Positions 27,509 through 35,693 of a stretch of 64,000 nt of DNA are shown one piece after another. The notes beneath the pieces were generated by a model. The model was given only the letters and a program-made list of their open reading frames with translations. It was not told the DNA's origin and ran no database searches. Source of the DNA: Thiosocius sp963808165. Lineage in GTDB: Bacteria > Pseudomonadota > Gammaproteobacteria > Chromatiales > Chromatiaceae. The stretch is taken from positions 310,001-374,000 of the forward strand of contig CAWEET010000011.1 of assembly GCA_963808165.1 (NCBI GenBank). Reading direction: 5' to 3'. Position numbers and translations under genes: made by a program. Position 1 is the first letter of the stretch. Each line of letters starts with the position of its first letter.

Positions 27509-28197
27509 CTCCGGCCTGTTGATGCCGATCCGTTGCCGAGGGGCTGCAAGGTCCGCCGCGATGGGCGCGCAGAGTTACCCTGGAAAGACGAACCTGCCCC
27601 GAAAGGGGCGACGGATAGCGGTGTGCAGCGGACCAGCGAAGCGATCCAGCGATTTTCTGCATCAACACGTCGTATTACGCCGCCCGACTCCCGGATGCGG
27701 CACCCCAGCAAAAACCACAGATTGTGTGTGCAGGTTCACCCAAATGCCGCTCGCATGCAAGCGGCGGAGGCCTTCGACGCGGGACGGGGCGGCCCGTCGC
27801 GGTCCCGCCGCCAGGTTCGGGCCTCGCAGGGCTCGCGGCGTCTCGCCGCCTTGGCCCAGACCCGTTCGATGATTCTCGCGCTTTCCTGGCGGTCCCAGCG
27901 CGAAAACTCAGCTAGGCATCCTGAACCGTCTCGCCCGGGCACCGAGCGAGTCATGTTCTTCGGTGCGGCCAGCGAAGAAGTCACGGCGGACCGGCAGGCA
28001 CAGGAGGCGGCAGCCCTCGGCTTCACGCCAGCCCAGCCTGCCTCCCGGGCATCGGCCGCCGACGCGCAACAAAAGGCAAGGTCGATACTGTTATCTTTAA
28101 TCCCGGGCAGCAGGGCTTCAACCATTGTTGACGACCGTAGGGCCCGGTGTTTTAACGGGACAGCGGCGACAACGACGCCTGTCAGCATGGAGACATT
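27509..28197. other. 690-base region without a recognisable gene
   Basis: Both strands have open frames here (for example minus 28206-27736 and plus 27953-28210), but none has a good ribosome site or a recognisable motif. The high GC content alone can keep such frames open. The region may hold the promoter of the membrane pair that follows, or decayed genes. Confidence 0.4.
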
Positions 28198-28983
28198 GTG
28201 GGTCAAGTGATCACACTCGTGGCAGCGACAATGGCCGGGCCGGCACTGGCGCTGGGCTGGTCGCTGGTCTATCCGCTCGGCTGCTGGTCATTGGTGCTGC
28301 CGGCGGTCGTCGTCTTTGTCCTGACACTGGCCGGGCGCGACAGAATGTCATGGCGTCGGCGCTGTCTGGCCGACTGCCTGTTCATCGAAGGCTCGCCGCT
28401 GCATCGGCTGTTGCGCAGCAGGATCCTGATCTCGCTTGCCGCGCTCATTGTCGCGATGACCCTGGCATCGGTGTTGATGATGACCATCCCGCGCTGGGAC
28501 TTTTCCATCCTGGCCATCGTCGCCCTGGATGCGCTGGCGATCACCGCACTGTACCTCGGGCTGCATCGGATGTCTGCCGGCCTGCTTCGGGTCAATCGCC
28601 GCTGCCGAGCGCTGTTTGCCAGGGTCTGGACCGTGCGCTTGAACGTCCTGCTGATGCTCCCGGCACTGGTGCTGATCCAATTGCAGCAGCCGCCCCCGAA
28701 CTACCTGGACGATGCCCTGCAACTTCGGCCCACGCTGCAGGCGGCAAGCGCTTCGGTTGCGTCCGAGTGCCTCCCGGTCGATGCGCTGGTGCGCCTGGGA
28801 CGCGAGGGCGAGGCCTTTGCCTGGTGGGTGATCATGAAGGCCACGCAGGCCGTCGAGCAGGAGGTGCTGCGCTGGGTCGCCTGGCTGATGTTCCTGTTGA
28901 GCGGGTCGCTGAGTCTCTGGGCCTACAGCAGTTTCTGCGCTCAGCTCCTCCACCATGCGCAGCGCAGGATGCGGGCAGCATGA
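28198..28983 (+). CDS. Hypothetical polytopic membrane protein
   Basis: The 261-residue protein starts at GTG. It has hydrophobic segments at about residues 5-45 (two helices), 78-100, 105-125, 150-170 and 220-245, with basic loops between them (GRDRMSWRRRC). No transporter or enzyme motif was seen. Its TGA stop overlaps the ATG of the next gene (ATGA), so the two products are made together and probably interact. The Arg-rich C-terminus (HHAQRRMRAA) should be cytoplasmic. Confidence 0.65.
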   Translation: MGQVITLVAATMAGPALALGWSLVYPLGCWSLVLPAVVVFVLTLAGRDRMSWRRRCLADCLFIEGSPLHRLLRSRILISLAALIVAMTLASVLMMTIPRWDFSILAIVALDALAITALYLGLHRMSAGLLRVNRRCRALFARVWTVRLNVLLMLPALVLIQLQQPPPNYLDDALQLRPTLQAASASVASECLPVDALVRLGREGEAFAWWVIMKATQAVEQEVLRWVAWLMFLLSGSLSLWAYSSFCAQLLHHAQRRMRAA

Positions 28984-30059
28984 GCCGGACAGAGCAAGGC
29001 ACAGACGCCGCGGCAACGACGCCACGCCAGTTCTTCTGGGTCATGTTCTGGGCGACGATACTGATCCTCGCGCTGCTGTACCTGTACGCCGAGATCAGGG
29101 CCCAGGGCAACATCGCGCGTCTTGCGCTGAGTGTCGACGGGCGCGTGTTGGTTTCCGAGGATTTCTACCGGCAGTGGAGGACGGCACTGCCCGAGGTCTT
29201 TAACGAGATTCAACCGGCATTCGACTCGGCCATCGGCGAGATGGAGCAACGGATATCGGACCATGTCGATGCGGCATTCCGGCCCGTCTACGCGCGTCTG
29301 CCGGACTTTCTGGACTTTCACTACTCGGTGGTCGGGGAATACACGGAACTGGCGGCCGCCCTTTCCAACCGGATCGGCAGCGACCTGGAGCGCATCCTTT
29401 TCGCCGAAACCGGTTTCGAGCAGCACCTCATCGAGGCGATGACGGCTATCAGCAGCGACGGCGAGTCACTGCTCGGCGATCTGCTCGTGCAGATGCATCA
29501 GAAACTGATCGACCGCTTCGACCTGGACGAGGCTGAACTGGGGCTGGTGTCCAGTGTCGGGACCCTCACGCTGGAAGACGCCGGCAAACGCTTCGGCACC
29601 GGCGAGATGATGCTCAAGGGCGCCAGTGCGGCAATCGGAGGCGGGGCGGTGGCCGCGGCACTGGCCAAGACGGTCAGCACCAAAGCGGCGACCAAACTGG
29701 GCGCCAAGGCGGCCGGCAAGACGGCCATCAAGGCCACGGGGGTCGGGGGTAGTGCAGCCGGCGCCGCAGCAGCCGGCCTGTTGTGCGGCCCGGCGGCCTG
29801 GATCTGCGCACCGGTCGGCGGAGTTGCCGCCGCAGTGGCGGCATGGTTTGCGACCGACAAGATCATCATCGAGGTGGACGAGTACTTCCACCGTGAGTCC
29901 TTTGAACTCGAGATCCGCGCAGCCATCGACGCCGAGCGCGACCGGCTCAAAGGCCAGCTGACGGCATTGTACCGGGACAGGTTCGAGCAGGTGTTCGAGG
30001 ACAACAGGGTCAGGTTCAATGAGATGACGACACGCGAGGTCATCGAACGCAGCCGATGA
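28980..30059 (+). CDS. Hypothetical membrane-anchored protein with a glycine/alanine hydrophobic core
   Basis: The 359-residue product has one helix near the N-terminus (FFWVMFWATILILALLYLY), then a long helical soluble region, then a Gly/Ala-rich hydrophobic stretch at about residues 215-300 (SAAIGGGAVAAALAK, AGAAAAGLLCGPAAWICAPVGG), and an acidic/basic helical tail (EIRAAIDAERDRLKGQLTALYRDRFEQVFEDN). That layout suggests a hairpin that inserts into a membrane. The family was not recognised. The ATG at 28980 is chosen because of the ATGA overlap with the upstream gene; a longer in-frame extension upstream is antisense-like noise. Confidence 0.65.
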   Translation: MSRTEQGTDAAATTPRQFFWVMFWATILILALLYLYAEIRAQGNIARLALSVDGRVLVSEDFYRQWRTALPEVFNEIQPAFDSAIGEMEQRISDHVDAAFRPVYARLPDFLDFHYSVVGEYTELAAALSNRIGSDLERILFAETGFEQHLIEAMTAISSDGESLLGDLLVQMHQKLIDRFDLDEAELGLVSSVGTLTLEDAGKRFGTGEMMLKGASAAIGGGAVAAALAKTVSTKAATKLGAKAAGKTAIKATGVGGSAAGAAAAGLLCGPAAWICAPVGGVAAAVAAWFATDKIIIEVDEYFHRESFELEIRAAIDAERDRLKGQLTALYRDRFEQVFEDNRVRFNEMTTREVIERSR

Positions 30060-30414
30060 GGGCGGAAACGCCGCACGCTGGTCCCACGGTAAGCGCCATC
30101 GGCAGCAAGGGGGCGAACGGGGACAGCCCTGCCCGATCACGGTCAGGCAGACGGCGGACGCCATTCGACACCCTGTTGATCATGATCAAGCCGGGAAACC
30201 CAGCGACGCGTTAGCTTGATCTCAACAACCCTGCAGCCCGGCGCCTGGTAAACGGGCCGTCAAACGGGGCACGACACTCCGCTGCGTTGGACTCGAAGGC
30301 CCAGTTGCCGGGAAACCACTTTCGAGCCTGCATGGATGCAGCGCGTCGCGCGGGTCGAATGCACCCGGACGGCGCCCGAATGCGTGCCACCGGCCCTGAT
30401 ACGAACCAGCCACC
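30060..30414. other. Intergenic region with a partial dispersed repeat
   Basis: No gene is supported. A palindrome TTGATCATGATCAA lies at about 30176-30189. A partial dispersed repeat occupies 30322-30370. No clear promoter for the radical SAM gene was identified. Confidence 0.4.
30322..30370 (+). repeat. Dispersed intergenic repeat, copy 4 (partial)
   Basis: It has CGAGCCTGCATGGATGCAG, then CGCGTCGCGCGGGTCGAATGCACC, matching the right half of copy 1 (CCGCGGGTCGAATGCGCC). The GGACG-ATTCAC part is missing. Confidence 0.45.
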
Positions 30415-31017
30415 ATGCCCGAACAGACTGTCAGTTACACCATTGGCGAACGCCTGTATCTCAACATCACCGACCGATGCACCCTGCGCTGCGCCTTCTG
30501 CCCGAAGCACAACGGCTCCCACTGTGTGCATGACTACGACCTGACGCTCGACCACCGGCCGACACAGCAGGAAATCCTGGCGGCGATCGACCAGCCGGCA
30601 CGCTACCGCGAGGTGGTCTTCTGCGGTTTCGGCGAGCCAACGCTGCGCCTGAAGGTGCTGCTCGAGACGGCGCGGCATATCCGGGCAGGCGGTGGGCGGG
30701 TGCGCGTGAACACCGACGGGCTCGCGAACCTGGTGCACAAGCGTGATGTGCTGCCGGAGATGGCTGGCTGCATCGACGCGCTGTCCGTCTCGATGAATGC
30801 CCAGGACCAGGACGTCTACGATCGCCATTGCCGCCCGACCCTGGCCGGATCCTACCGCGCAATGCTCGATTTCCTCGGACGCGCACCGAGACACATCAGC
30901 GAGGTGAACGCGAGCGCAATCGACGGTCTTGATGGGGTGGATATCGCGAGCTGCGCGCGCCTCGCCGAAAGCCTTGGTGTCCAGTTTAGACGTCGCGAAC
31001 TCGACGTCGTCGGCTAG
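30415..31017 (+). CDS. Small radical SAM protein (TatD-associated type)
   Basis: The 200-residue protein has the radical SAM cluster motif CTLRCAFC (Cys22, Cys26, Cys29), followed by FCGFGEPTLR and RVRVNTDGLANL, which bind SAM in the short radical SAM proteins often found next to tatD. These bind a [4Fe-4S] cluster and split SAM; the substrate is unknown. No auxiliary-cluster cysteines are seen in the C-terminal part. The length is normal for the subgroup, so it is not truncated. No tatD gene is in the window. Confidence 0.8.
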   Translation: MPEQTVSYTIGERLYLNITDRCTLRCAFCPKHNGSHCVHDYDLTLDHRPTQQEILAAIDQPARYREVVFCGFGEPTLRLKVLLETARHIRAGGGRVRVNTDGLANLVHKRDVLPEMAGCIDALSVSMNAQDQDVYDRHCRPTLAGSYRAMLDFLGRAPRHISEVNASAIDGLDGVDIASCARLAESLGVQFRRRELDVVG

Positions 31018-31048
31018 TGCGGAGGAGCGTTCACAGACCCTGTTCTGT

Positions 31049-32035
31049 TCAGGCCAGCGTCGTGCGGATCTGCTCCTCGGGCACATCCGCGTTTTTCAGC
31101 AGGCGATGGGCGAACGGCAGCACCTTGTCGGGAAGCGCCAGGTAATAGTCGTGGTTGGCCAGCAGGCTGTGCACGCGCACGATGCGTTCGATCACCGACT
31201 CGATGCGTTCGGGGCCGGCCGGCTCGATGTCGATCGAGTGATAGCGGAAGTCGTCCAGCACGTCGCGCCACGCACGGCAGTGGTTGGAAAGATAGTGGCC
31301 GCGCGGGACGGCCGACATCCAGTAAAGGTCCACCGATCGGTTTTCGTCCTTCTGGATTGCATGATCGATCAGGCTGCTGACCGGGGCAAATCCGCCCTCC
31401 CAGGCAATGAAGACGAGTGGGCGGATCGACTGCTCGTCCAGGGTGAAATCGCCCTGCGGACCTTGCAGCAAGACGTCCTGTCCCCTGCGCAACTCGCGAA
31501 AGACGAAATCACTGAAGGCATCGCCCTCGCGGCGGCGCAGATGAAATCGCAACTGGACACTATCGCACGGACAGCTTGCGATCGGCAGCACCTCGGGGCG
31601 CAGCCCGTCGAACGCCAGTGACGCACTCTGTCCGGCCAGGAAGTGCAGGCCACCACTTCGCGGGGTACGCACCGTGAGCTGCACGACATCATCCTGCAAC
31701 AGTTCGACCCGGCTCACCTTGGCTTCAACCTGCTGCTCGGGGATCTCGGCCGCACTGCCCGACTCGAACGCCTCGAGTCCGACATCGCCCACGGCGCGGC
31801 AACTGCACATCAGGATCCAGCCCTGCTGCCTTTCGAGTTCGGTGAACTGGAAGTCGGCATGTCCCTGCGGCGCGACCTGGCCCGAAAACAGCCGAGCGCG
31901 GCAATCGCCACAACTGCCGGTGGCACAACTGTGATTGAGGTTCAGCCCGGCACGCAGACCCGCCTGGAGCAGGGTCTCGCTCGGCTCGGCCTCGAATACG
32001 TGGCCCGAGGGTCTGACGGTGATCTCGTACGACAT
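31049..32035 (-). CDS. Flavin/[2Fe-2S] reductase of the phenol hydroxylase/CDP-glucoseen reductase type
   Basis: The 328-residue protein has an N-terminal plant-type ferredoxin domain with Cys37, Cys42 and Cys45 (HSCATGSCGDCRA) and a last cysteine at 77 or 79 (LMCSC). An FAD/NAD(P)-binding reductase part follows (LHFLAGQSASLAF, FVFRELRRGQDVLLQGPQGDF, PLVFIAWEGGFAPVSSLIDHA). It would move electrons between NAD(P)H, flavin and the iron-sulfur centre for an unknown partner. It lies 64 bases downstream of the HTH/coiled-coil gene and about 700 bases downstream of dsrS, on the same strand, so read-through from dsr is possible. Confidence 0.8.
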   Translation of the reverse strand: MSYEITVRPSGHVFEAEPSETLLQAGLRAGLNLNHSCATGSCGDCRARLFSGQVAPQGHADFQFTELERQQGWILMCSCRAVGDVGLEAFESGSAAEIPEQQVEAKVSRVELLQDDVVQLTVRTPRSGGLHFLAGQSASLAFDGLRPEVLPIASCPCDSVQLRFHLRRREGDAFSDFVFRELRRGQDVLLQGPQGDFTLDEQSIRPLVFIAWEGGFAPVSSLIDHAIQKDENRSVDLYWMSAVPRGHYLSNHCRAWRDVLDDFRYHSIDIEPAGPERIESVIERIVRVHSLLANHDYYLALPDKVLPFAHRLLKNADVPEEQIRTTLA

Positions 32036-32099
32036 ACGCGATGACCCTACCGCCAGACAGCGTCCAGGCCAAGCGCCGGAAACCCTTCGCGGATCGCGC

Positions 32100-32540
32100 T
32101 TACTTTTTCTCGCGCAGCTTGAGTTGGTTCATGAACCAGCCGACCAGGGTGCCCAGCATCATCGCCTGGCGCGCGTCGCAATTCTCCTGGAGTTCGAGCA
32201 GGCGTTCTTCGGTTTCGGCGGTCAACTCGCGGTAGCCGTCGAGGTCATCGCGCAGGCGGGCGATCTCGACACGCGCACGCTGCAGTTCGGTCGAAAGCTG
32301 ATCAACATCCGGAGTGAAGTCGCGGGTCGTCTTGAATACCGCGGCCTCGCGGATCCGGTTGACCTTCTCCAACATGCCCGAGCGATCGGAATCGGCCTGT
32401 GGGTAGGCCTTGTGCAACTCGGACATCCGGATGTGGCCCTCGAAGGCGTTGATCTTCCCCTCCTGGATGTGTTGCTGTAACAGGCGCCGCGGCACACCCA
32501 CCATGCGGGCAGCCTGAGAGACACTCAGCAGACGATCCAT
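32100..32540 (-). CDS. Small HTH and coiled-coil protein
   Basis: The 146-residue protein starts with a MerR/excisionase-like winged helix (LLSVSQAARMVGVPRRLLQQHIQEGKINAFEGHIR, residues 4-38). A long coiled coil follows (QLSTELQRARVEIARLRDDLDGYRELTAETEERLLELQEN), and the C-terminal segment MMLGTLVGWFMNQL is amphipathic. It could be a DNA-binding protein that dimerises through its coil. It lies between dsrS and the ferredoxin-reductase-like gene on the same strand and might be a local regulator, but nothing shows its targets. Confidence 0.65.
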   Translation of the reverse strand: MDRLLSVSQAARMVGVPRRLLQQHIQEGKINAFEGHIRMSELHKAYPQADSDRSGMLEKVNRIREAAVFKTTRDFTPDVDQLSTELQRARVEIARLRDDLDGYRELTAETEERLLELQENCDARQAMMLGTLVGWFMNQLKLREKK

Positions 32541-32720
32541 AGCTCTTCCTCACTCTTATCCCAAAAGGGGTATCTCGAAATGAGTATAGCGGGGAAATAT
32601 CGGAGTAAAACCCTAAGTCATTGACAGGCTATTCATTGATTTATCCAGCCATTGCGTGGCGGGCGCCGCAACAACCGCGTTGGCTCTGGCGGGGCCAGCC
32701 CTGCCGGGTGGCTTCCCCGG

Positions 32721-33839
32721 TCAGCGCTCGTTGCCGCGCAAGGTCGCCAGTTCGCCCAACAGCGGCGTCAGCACCGGCTGCAGTTTGCGGCGCATCAGGC
32801 TGCCGATCGCGGTACTGTCGCGAAACACCGGGCGGACCACGCCGTAGCTCAGGCCCGACAGCACGCGCAGCACCGTCAGATGCGCCGCGCCGACACCATT
32901 CAGCTCAGACAGCGCACGCGCGGCGATCGAGGTCCCCAACCAGATCGCGGCCTCGGCCTGCAAATCCTCGAGCGCCGCATCGACAGCCCCGCCCGGTCGC
33001 GCGGCGGAGAAATAGTCTGCGACGAAATCCAATGCCAGATTGACCACTTCCTGATTCGATGGCTTCTCGAACACCTTGAAGACCGTCTCGATAAAGGCCT
33101 GGCCGGCCGGCGAGAGCACGCGTTGCAGCAGACCGGCCAGCGCATTCCCTGCGGCCTCCAGCGATGCCAAATCCTCTGCCAGACCGGCGTGCAGCGGATG
33201 CGCAGCAGCCGCCAGCGGCAGGTCGTTCGGCCGGGCGCCCAGAAACCCAACATAATAGGCGGGTTTGCGCTGTGCCTTGCGCCACAGCCCCTCGACCTCG
33301 TGCGACGCCAGCAGCCCCCGCTGCAGGACCAGGCGAACCGTCTGGATCTGTTGCTCGGGCTCGCTCTCGAATGGCAGGTGCTCGACCAGGTAGGCGGCCA
33401 GAACCGGGCCCATGCGACCCTCGACCACGACCTCCTTGCCCAGCATGTGGCGCGCATTGCTTGCATCTTCCATTGCCCACCAGGCGCGCCGGGCCAACTC
33501 GTCTGTCAGGCCCTGGGCGCAGACCGTGGCGACGACCGCCTCCGGCTCACCGAGTAACAGCAGCTGTTCGAGGCTTTCGTCGCGCATCTGGCCCATGCGG
33601 GTCCAGCGCTGCAGATAGACCGGGTAGCCCCCGGGCGAGCCCAGCACCTGCCCGGACAGCAACTCCCTGACACGCCGCAGATACCGGTCGTCGCGCCCGG
33701 TCGGGTTCAGCTCGATCCGTGCCTCACCGTTGGCCGACAGGCCGAACACGGTCATGGTCGATTCATTGATACGAATCGCCTGCGGCCGGTTGGCCAGCAG
33801 GACATTGAGTCGCAGGGCGTCCTGTGGGGAGAGTTCCAT
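32721..33839 (-). CDS. dsrS: DsrS, accessory protein of the dsr cluster
   Basis: The 372-residue soluble protein is the last gene of the dsr run, 39 bases after dsrR. In Allochromatium vinosum dsrS has the same place and affects Dsr protein formation, but its biochemical function is unknown. No metal or nucleotide motif was recognised; the protein is helical, with many Ala, Leu and Glu residues. Identification rests mainly on position and size. It starts at ATG after AACTCTCCCC, which is read as GGGGAGAGTT on the coding strand and makes a strong ribosome site. Confidence 0.75.
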   Translation of the reverse strand: MELSPQDALRLNVLLANRPQAIRINESTMTVFGLSANGEARIELNPTGRDDRYLRRVRELLSGQVLGSPGGYPVYLQRWTRMGQMRDESLEQLLLLGEPEAVVATVCAQGLTDELARRAWWAMEDASNARHMLGKEVVVEGRMGPVLAAYLVEHLPFESEPEQQIQTVRLVLQRGLLASHEVEGLWRKAQRKPAYYVGFLGARPNDLPLAAAAHPLHAGLAEDLASLEAAGNALAGLLQRVLSPAGQAFIETVFKVFEKPSNQEVVNLALDFVADYFSAARPGGAVDAALEDLQAEAAIWLGTSIAARALSELNGVGAAHLTVLRVLSGLSYGVVRPVFRDSTAIGSLMRRKLQPVLTPLLGELATLRGNER

Positions 33840-33878
33840 AGTGATCCAAGGCCAGACCAGGGCCCGGTCAGACGAGGC

Positions 33879-34196
33879 TCAATTCTTGGCGGCGGGCGGG
33901 ACGAACGTCGGATCCTGCGGGTTGAGGAAAATGAACTGCGACTCACCGGGCTCCAGTTCGACGAAATCGAGCGTCGCGCTATCGAACAGGGGCACGTACT
34001 CGGGGGCCATCACGATCTGGACGCCCTCCAAATTGAACCGGATATCGTCTTCGGTGCCCTCATCGAAACCCATGCGGTAGTCGATACTGCCATCCGGGCG
34101 CTGCTGGGCCGCCAGGCGCAGTGCCATCCCGCCAGTCCCTCCCTGCTCGGCCGCGACCTTGACCTGCTGCGCCGCCTGTGGCGTGACCTTGAACAT
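33879..34196 (-). CDS. dsrR: DsrR, A-type-carrier-like protein without cysteines
   Basis: The 105-residue protein has the fold and length of IscA/A-type iron-sulfur carriers (MFKVTPQAAQQVKVAAEQGG, MGFDEGTEDDIRF) but contains no cysteine at all, so it cannot bind a cluster in the usual way. This is the known state of DsrR in Allochromatium vinosum, where it acts in post-transcriptional control of the dsr proteins. It lies between dsrN and dsrS, with short gaps on both sides. Confidence 0.85.
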   Translation of the reverse strand: MFKVTPQAAQQVKVAAEQGGTGGMALRLAAQQRPDGSIDYRMGFDEGTEDDIRFNLEGVQIVMAPEYVPLFDSATLDFVELEPGESQFIFLNPQDPTFVPPAAKN

Positions 34197-34235
34197 ATCT
34201 CAACCCTCTCCTGTGTCACGCCCTTGCCCGCGAAC

Positions 34236-35621
34236 TCAAGCCCCGCGGCCGCGGCAACGGCGTACGAAATCAACGAAGCGCTCTGCCCATGGATGCGACC
34301 GGGTGTCCCGCAAATGCGCATAGCTCGCCAGCAGATTCCGGTAGACGATGCCATCGTGCACGCCGTCAAGCCCTTGACCGCGTTCGACCCGGTAAGCGAA
34401 ATCGAGGCCTTCCGGCACCTGCCGTAGCGCCGAGTAGTGAAACTCATGCGCCGAGATCGCCTCGCTGCCGTCGCCCGAAAGGGGCCAGGGGTGCGCCGCC
34501 GTCTCACGCAGCCGCACGTACCCACGCCCCTGCGGTTTCGGGTGCATCACCACCCCCGCCGGAATCACCCCAGCCATTTTACGCGTCTTTCCCTCCCAGG
34601 TCAGGCTGTCAGCCAGGTACATCAACCCCCCGCATTCTGCGTATACGGCCCCGCCGCGTTCAATGAATGCGGCAACCGCCGCGCGCATGCTCGAATTCTG
34701 CTCCAGCCCGTCCATGTGGGTTTCAGGGAAGCCGCCACCCAGGAACAAACCGTCGCAGGCGGGCAGATCGCGGTCGCGCAGCGGACTGAACGGCACGAGT
34801 TCGGCAGCAGCGGCCTGCAGGGCCTCCAGATCCCCCGCATAGTAGAAGCCGAAGGCGGCATCACTGGCATAAGCGATCCGCACCCTGTCCGTCACCGGGT
34901 GGTCGGCGGGCACAGCTGAAACGACGGGTGGCGGGGCCGTGGCGCTCGCCGCGAGGGTCCGCAGCTCGGCTAGATCCACCGCATCCCGGATCAAGCGGGC
35001 CATGCGATCGATATGTGTCTGACTGCCGCCGAGTTCGTTGCTGGGCACCAGACCGAGGTGGCGTTCGCTGATGACGAGTTCATCGCTGCGCTGAACGGCG
35101 CCCACGACACGCGCATCGGTGTAGTGCTCGATCACCGCTCGCAGCTTGGCTTCGTGCCGACTGCCGCCCACCTTGTTGAGAATCACGCCGACAATCCGGA
35201 TGCTGGGATCGAATGCCTGATAACCCAGGATCAACGGCGCTACCCCACGCGTCATGCCCTGGCTGTCGAGCACCAGTATGATCGGAGAACCGAGCTGCGC
35301 GGCGAGCGCGGCATTGCTATTGCTGCCATCCAGTGCCAGACCGTCGTAAAGCCCCTTGTTGCCCTCGATCAGCCCGATGTCCGCACCCTGCATCTTGTCG
35401 GCGAAAAGACCGCTGATCTCAGCGCGCTGCATGGTGTAGAAATCGAGATTGTGGCAGGCGCGTCCGGCGGCCTTTCCAAGCCACAGAGGATCGATGTAGT
35501 CAGGGCCTTTCTTGAAAGGCTGCACCCGATCACCGGCCGCCCTCAGGGCCGCGCAGAGGCCGATCGAGAGCGTGGTCTTGCCCGAGGACTTGTGCGCAGC
35601 CGAGATGTAGAGATGTGCCAT
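34236..35621 (-). CDS. dsrN: DsrN, siroheme amidase (cobyrinate a,c-diamide synthase family)
   Basis: The 461-residue enzyme amidates siroheme to siroamide for DsrAB, using ATP and glutamine. The N-terminal P-loop domain has AAHKSSGKTTLSIGL (residues 9-23), and VGVILNKVGGSRHEAKL is the switch region. The C-terminal class I glutamine amidotransferase part has FLGGGFPETHMDGLEQN and the nucleophile cysteine in YAECGGLMYLADSL. The length matches CbiA/CobB proteins. It starts 73 bases after dsrP, across a strong hairpin that may lower its expression relative to dsrP. Confidence 0.92.
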   Translation of the reverse strand: MAHLYISAAHKSSGKTTLSIGLCAALRAAGDRVQPFKKGPDYIDPLWLGKAAGRACHNLDFYTMQRAEISGLFADKMQGADIGLIEGNKGLYDGLALDGSNSNAALAAQLGSPIILVLDSQGMTRGVAPLILGYQAFDPSIRIVGVILNKVGGSRHEAKLRAVIEHYTDARVVGAVQRSDELVISERHLGLVPSNELGGSQTHIDRMARLIRDAVDLAELRTLAASATAPPPVVSAVPADHPVTDRVRIAYASDAAFGFYYAGDLEALQAAAAELVPFSPLRDRDLPACDGLFLGGGFPETHMDGLEQNSSMRAAVAAFIERGGAVYAECGGLMYLADSLTWEGKTRKMAGVIPAGVVMHPKPQGRGYVRLRETAAHPWPLSGDGSEAISAHEFHYSALRQVPEGLDFAYRVERGQGLDGVHDGIVYRNLLASYAHLRDTRSHPWAERFVDFVRRCRGRGA

Positions 35622-35640
35622 TGCCCGTCCCCAAACGCAA

Positions 35641-35667
35641 ACGGGGCGACCCCTAGAGTCGCCCCGT
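35641..35667 (-). terminator. Strong hairpin between dsrP and dsrN
   Basis: On the coding strand ACGGGGCGAC, loop TCTAGGG, GTCGCCCCGT form a perfect 10-bp GC-rich stem, followed by TTGCGTTTGG rather than a pure T run. It probably acts as a partial terminator or an RNA-processing/stability element that divides the cluster into dsrA-P and dsrN-S. Confidence 0.6.
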
Positions 35668-35693
35668 GGTTGATCCGCGCTAAACGGCCGGGA

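Noticed and set aside
27736..28206. Minus-strand frame of 156 codons between the glutaminase and the membrane pair
   Set aside because: It has no ribosome site or family resemblance, and competing frames exist on the plus strand; it could not be supported as a gene.
30415..31017. Radical SAM gene as another truncated gene
   Set aside because: About 200 residues is the usual length of the TatD-associated subgroup, and all motifs are present.
33879..34196. DsrR without cysteine as a damaged carrier
   Set aside because: Lack of cysteines is normal for DsrR in sulfur oxidisers.
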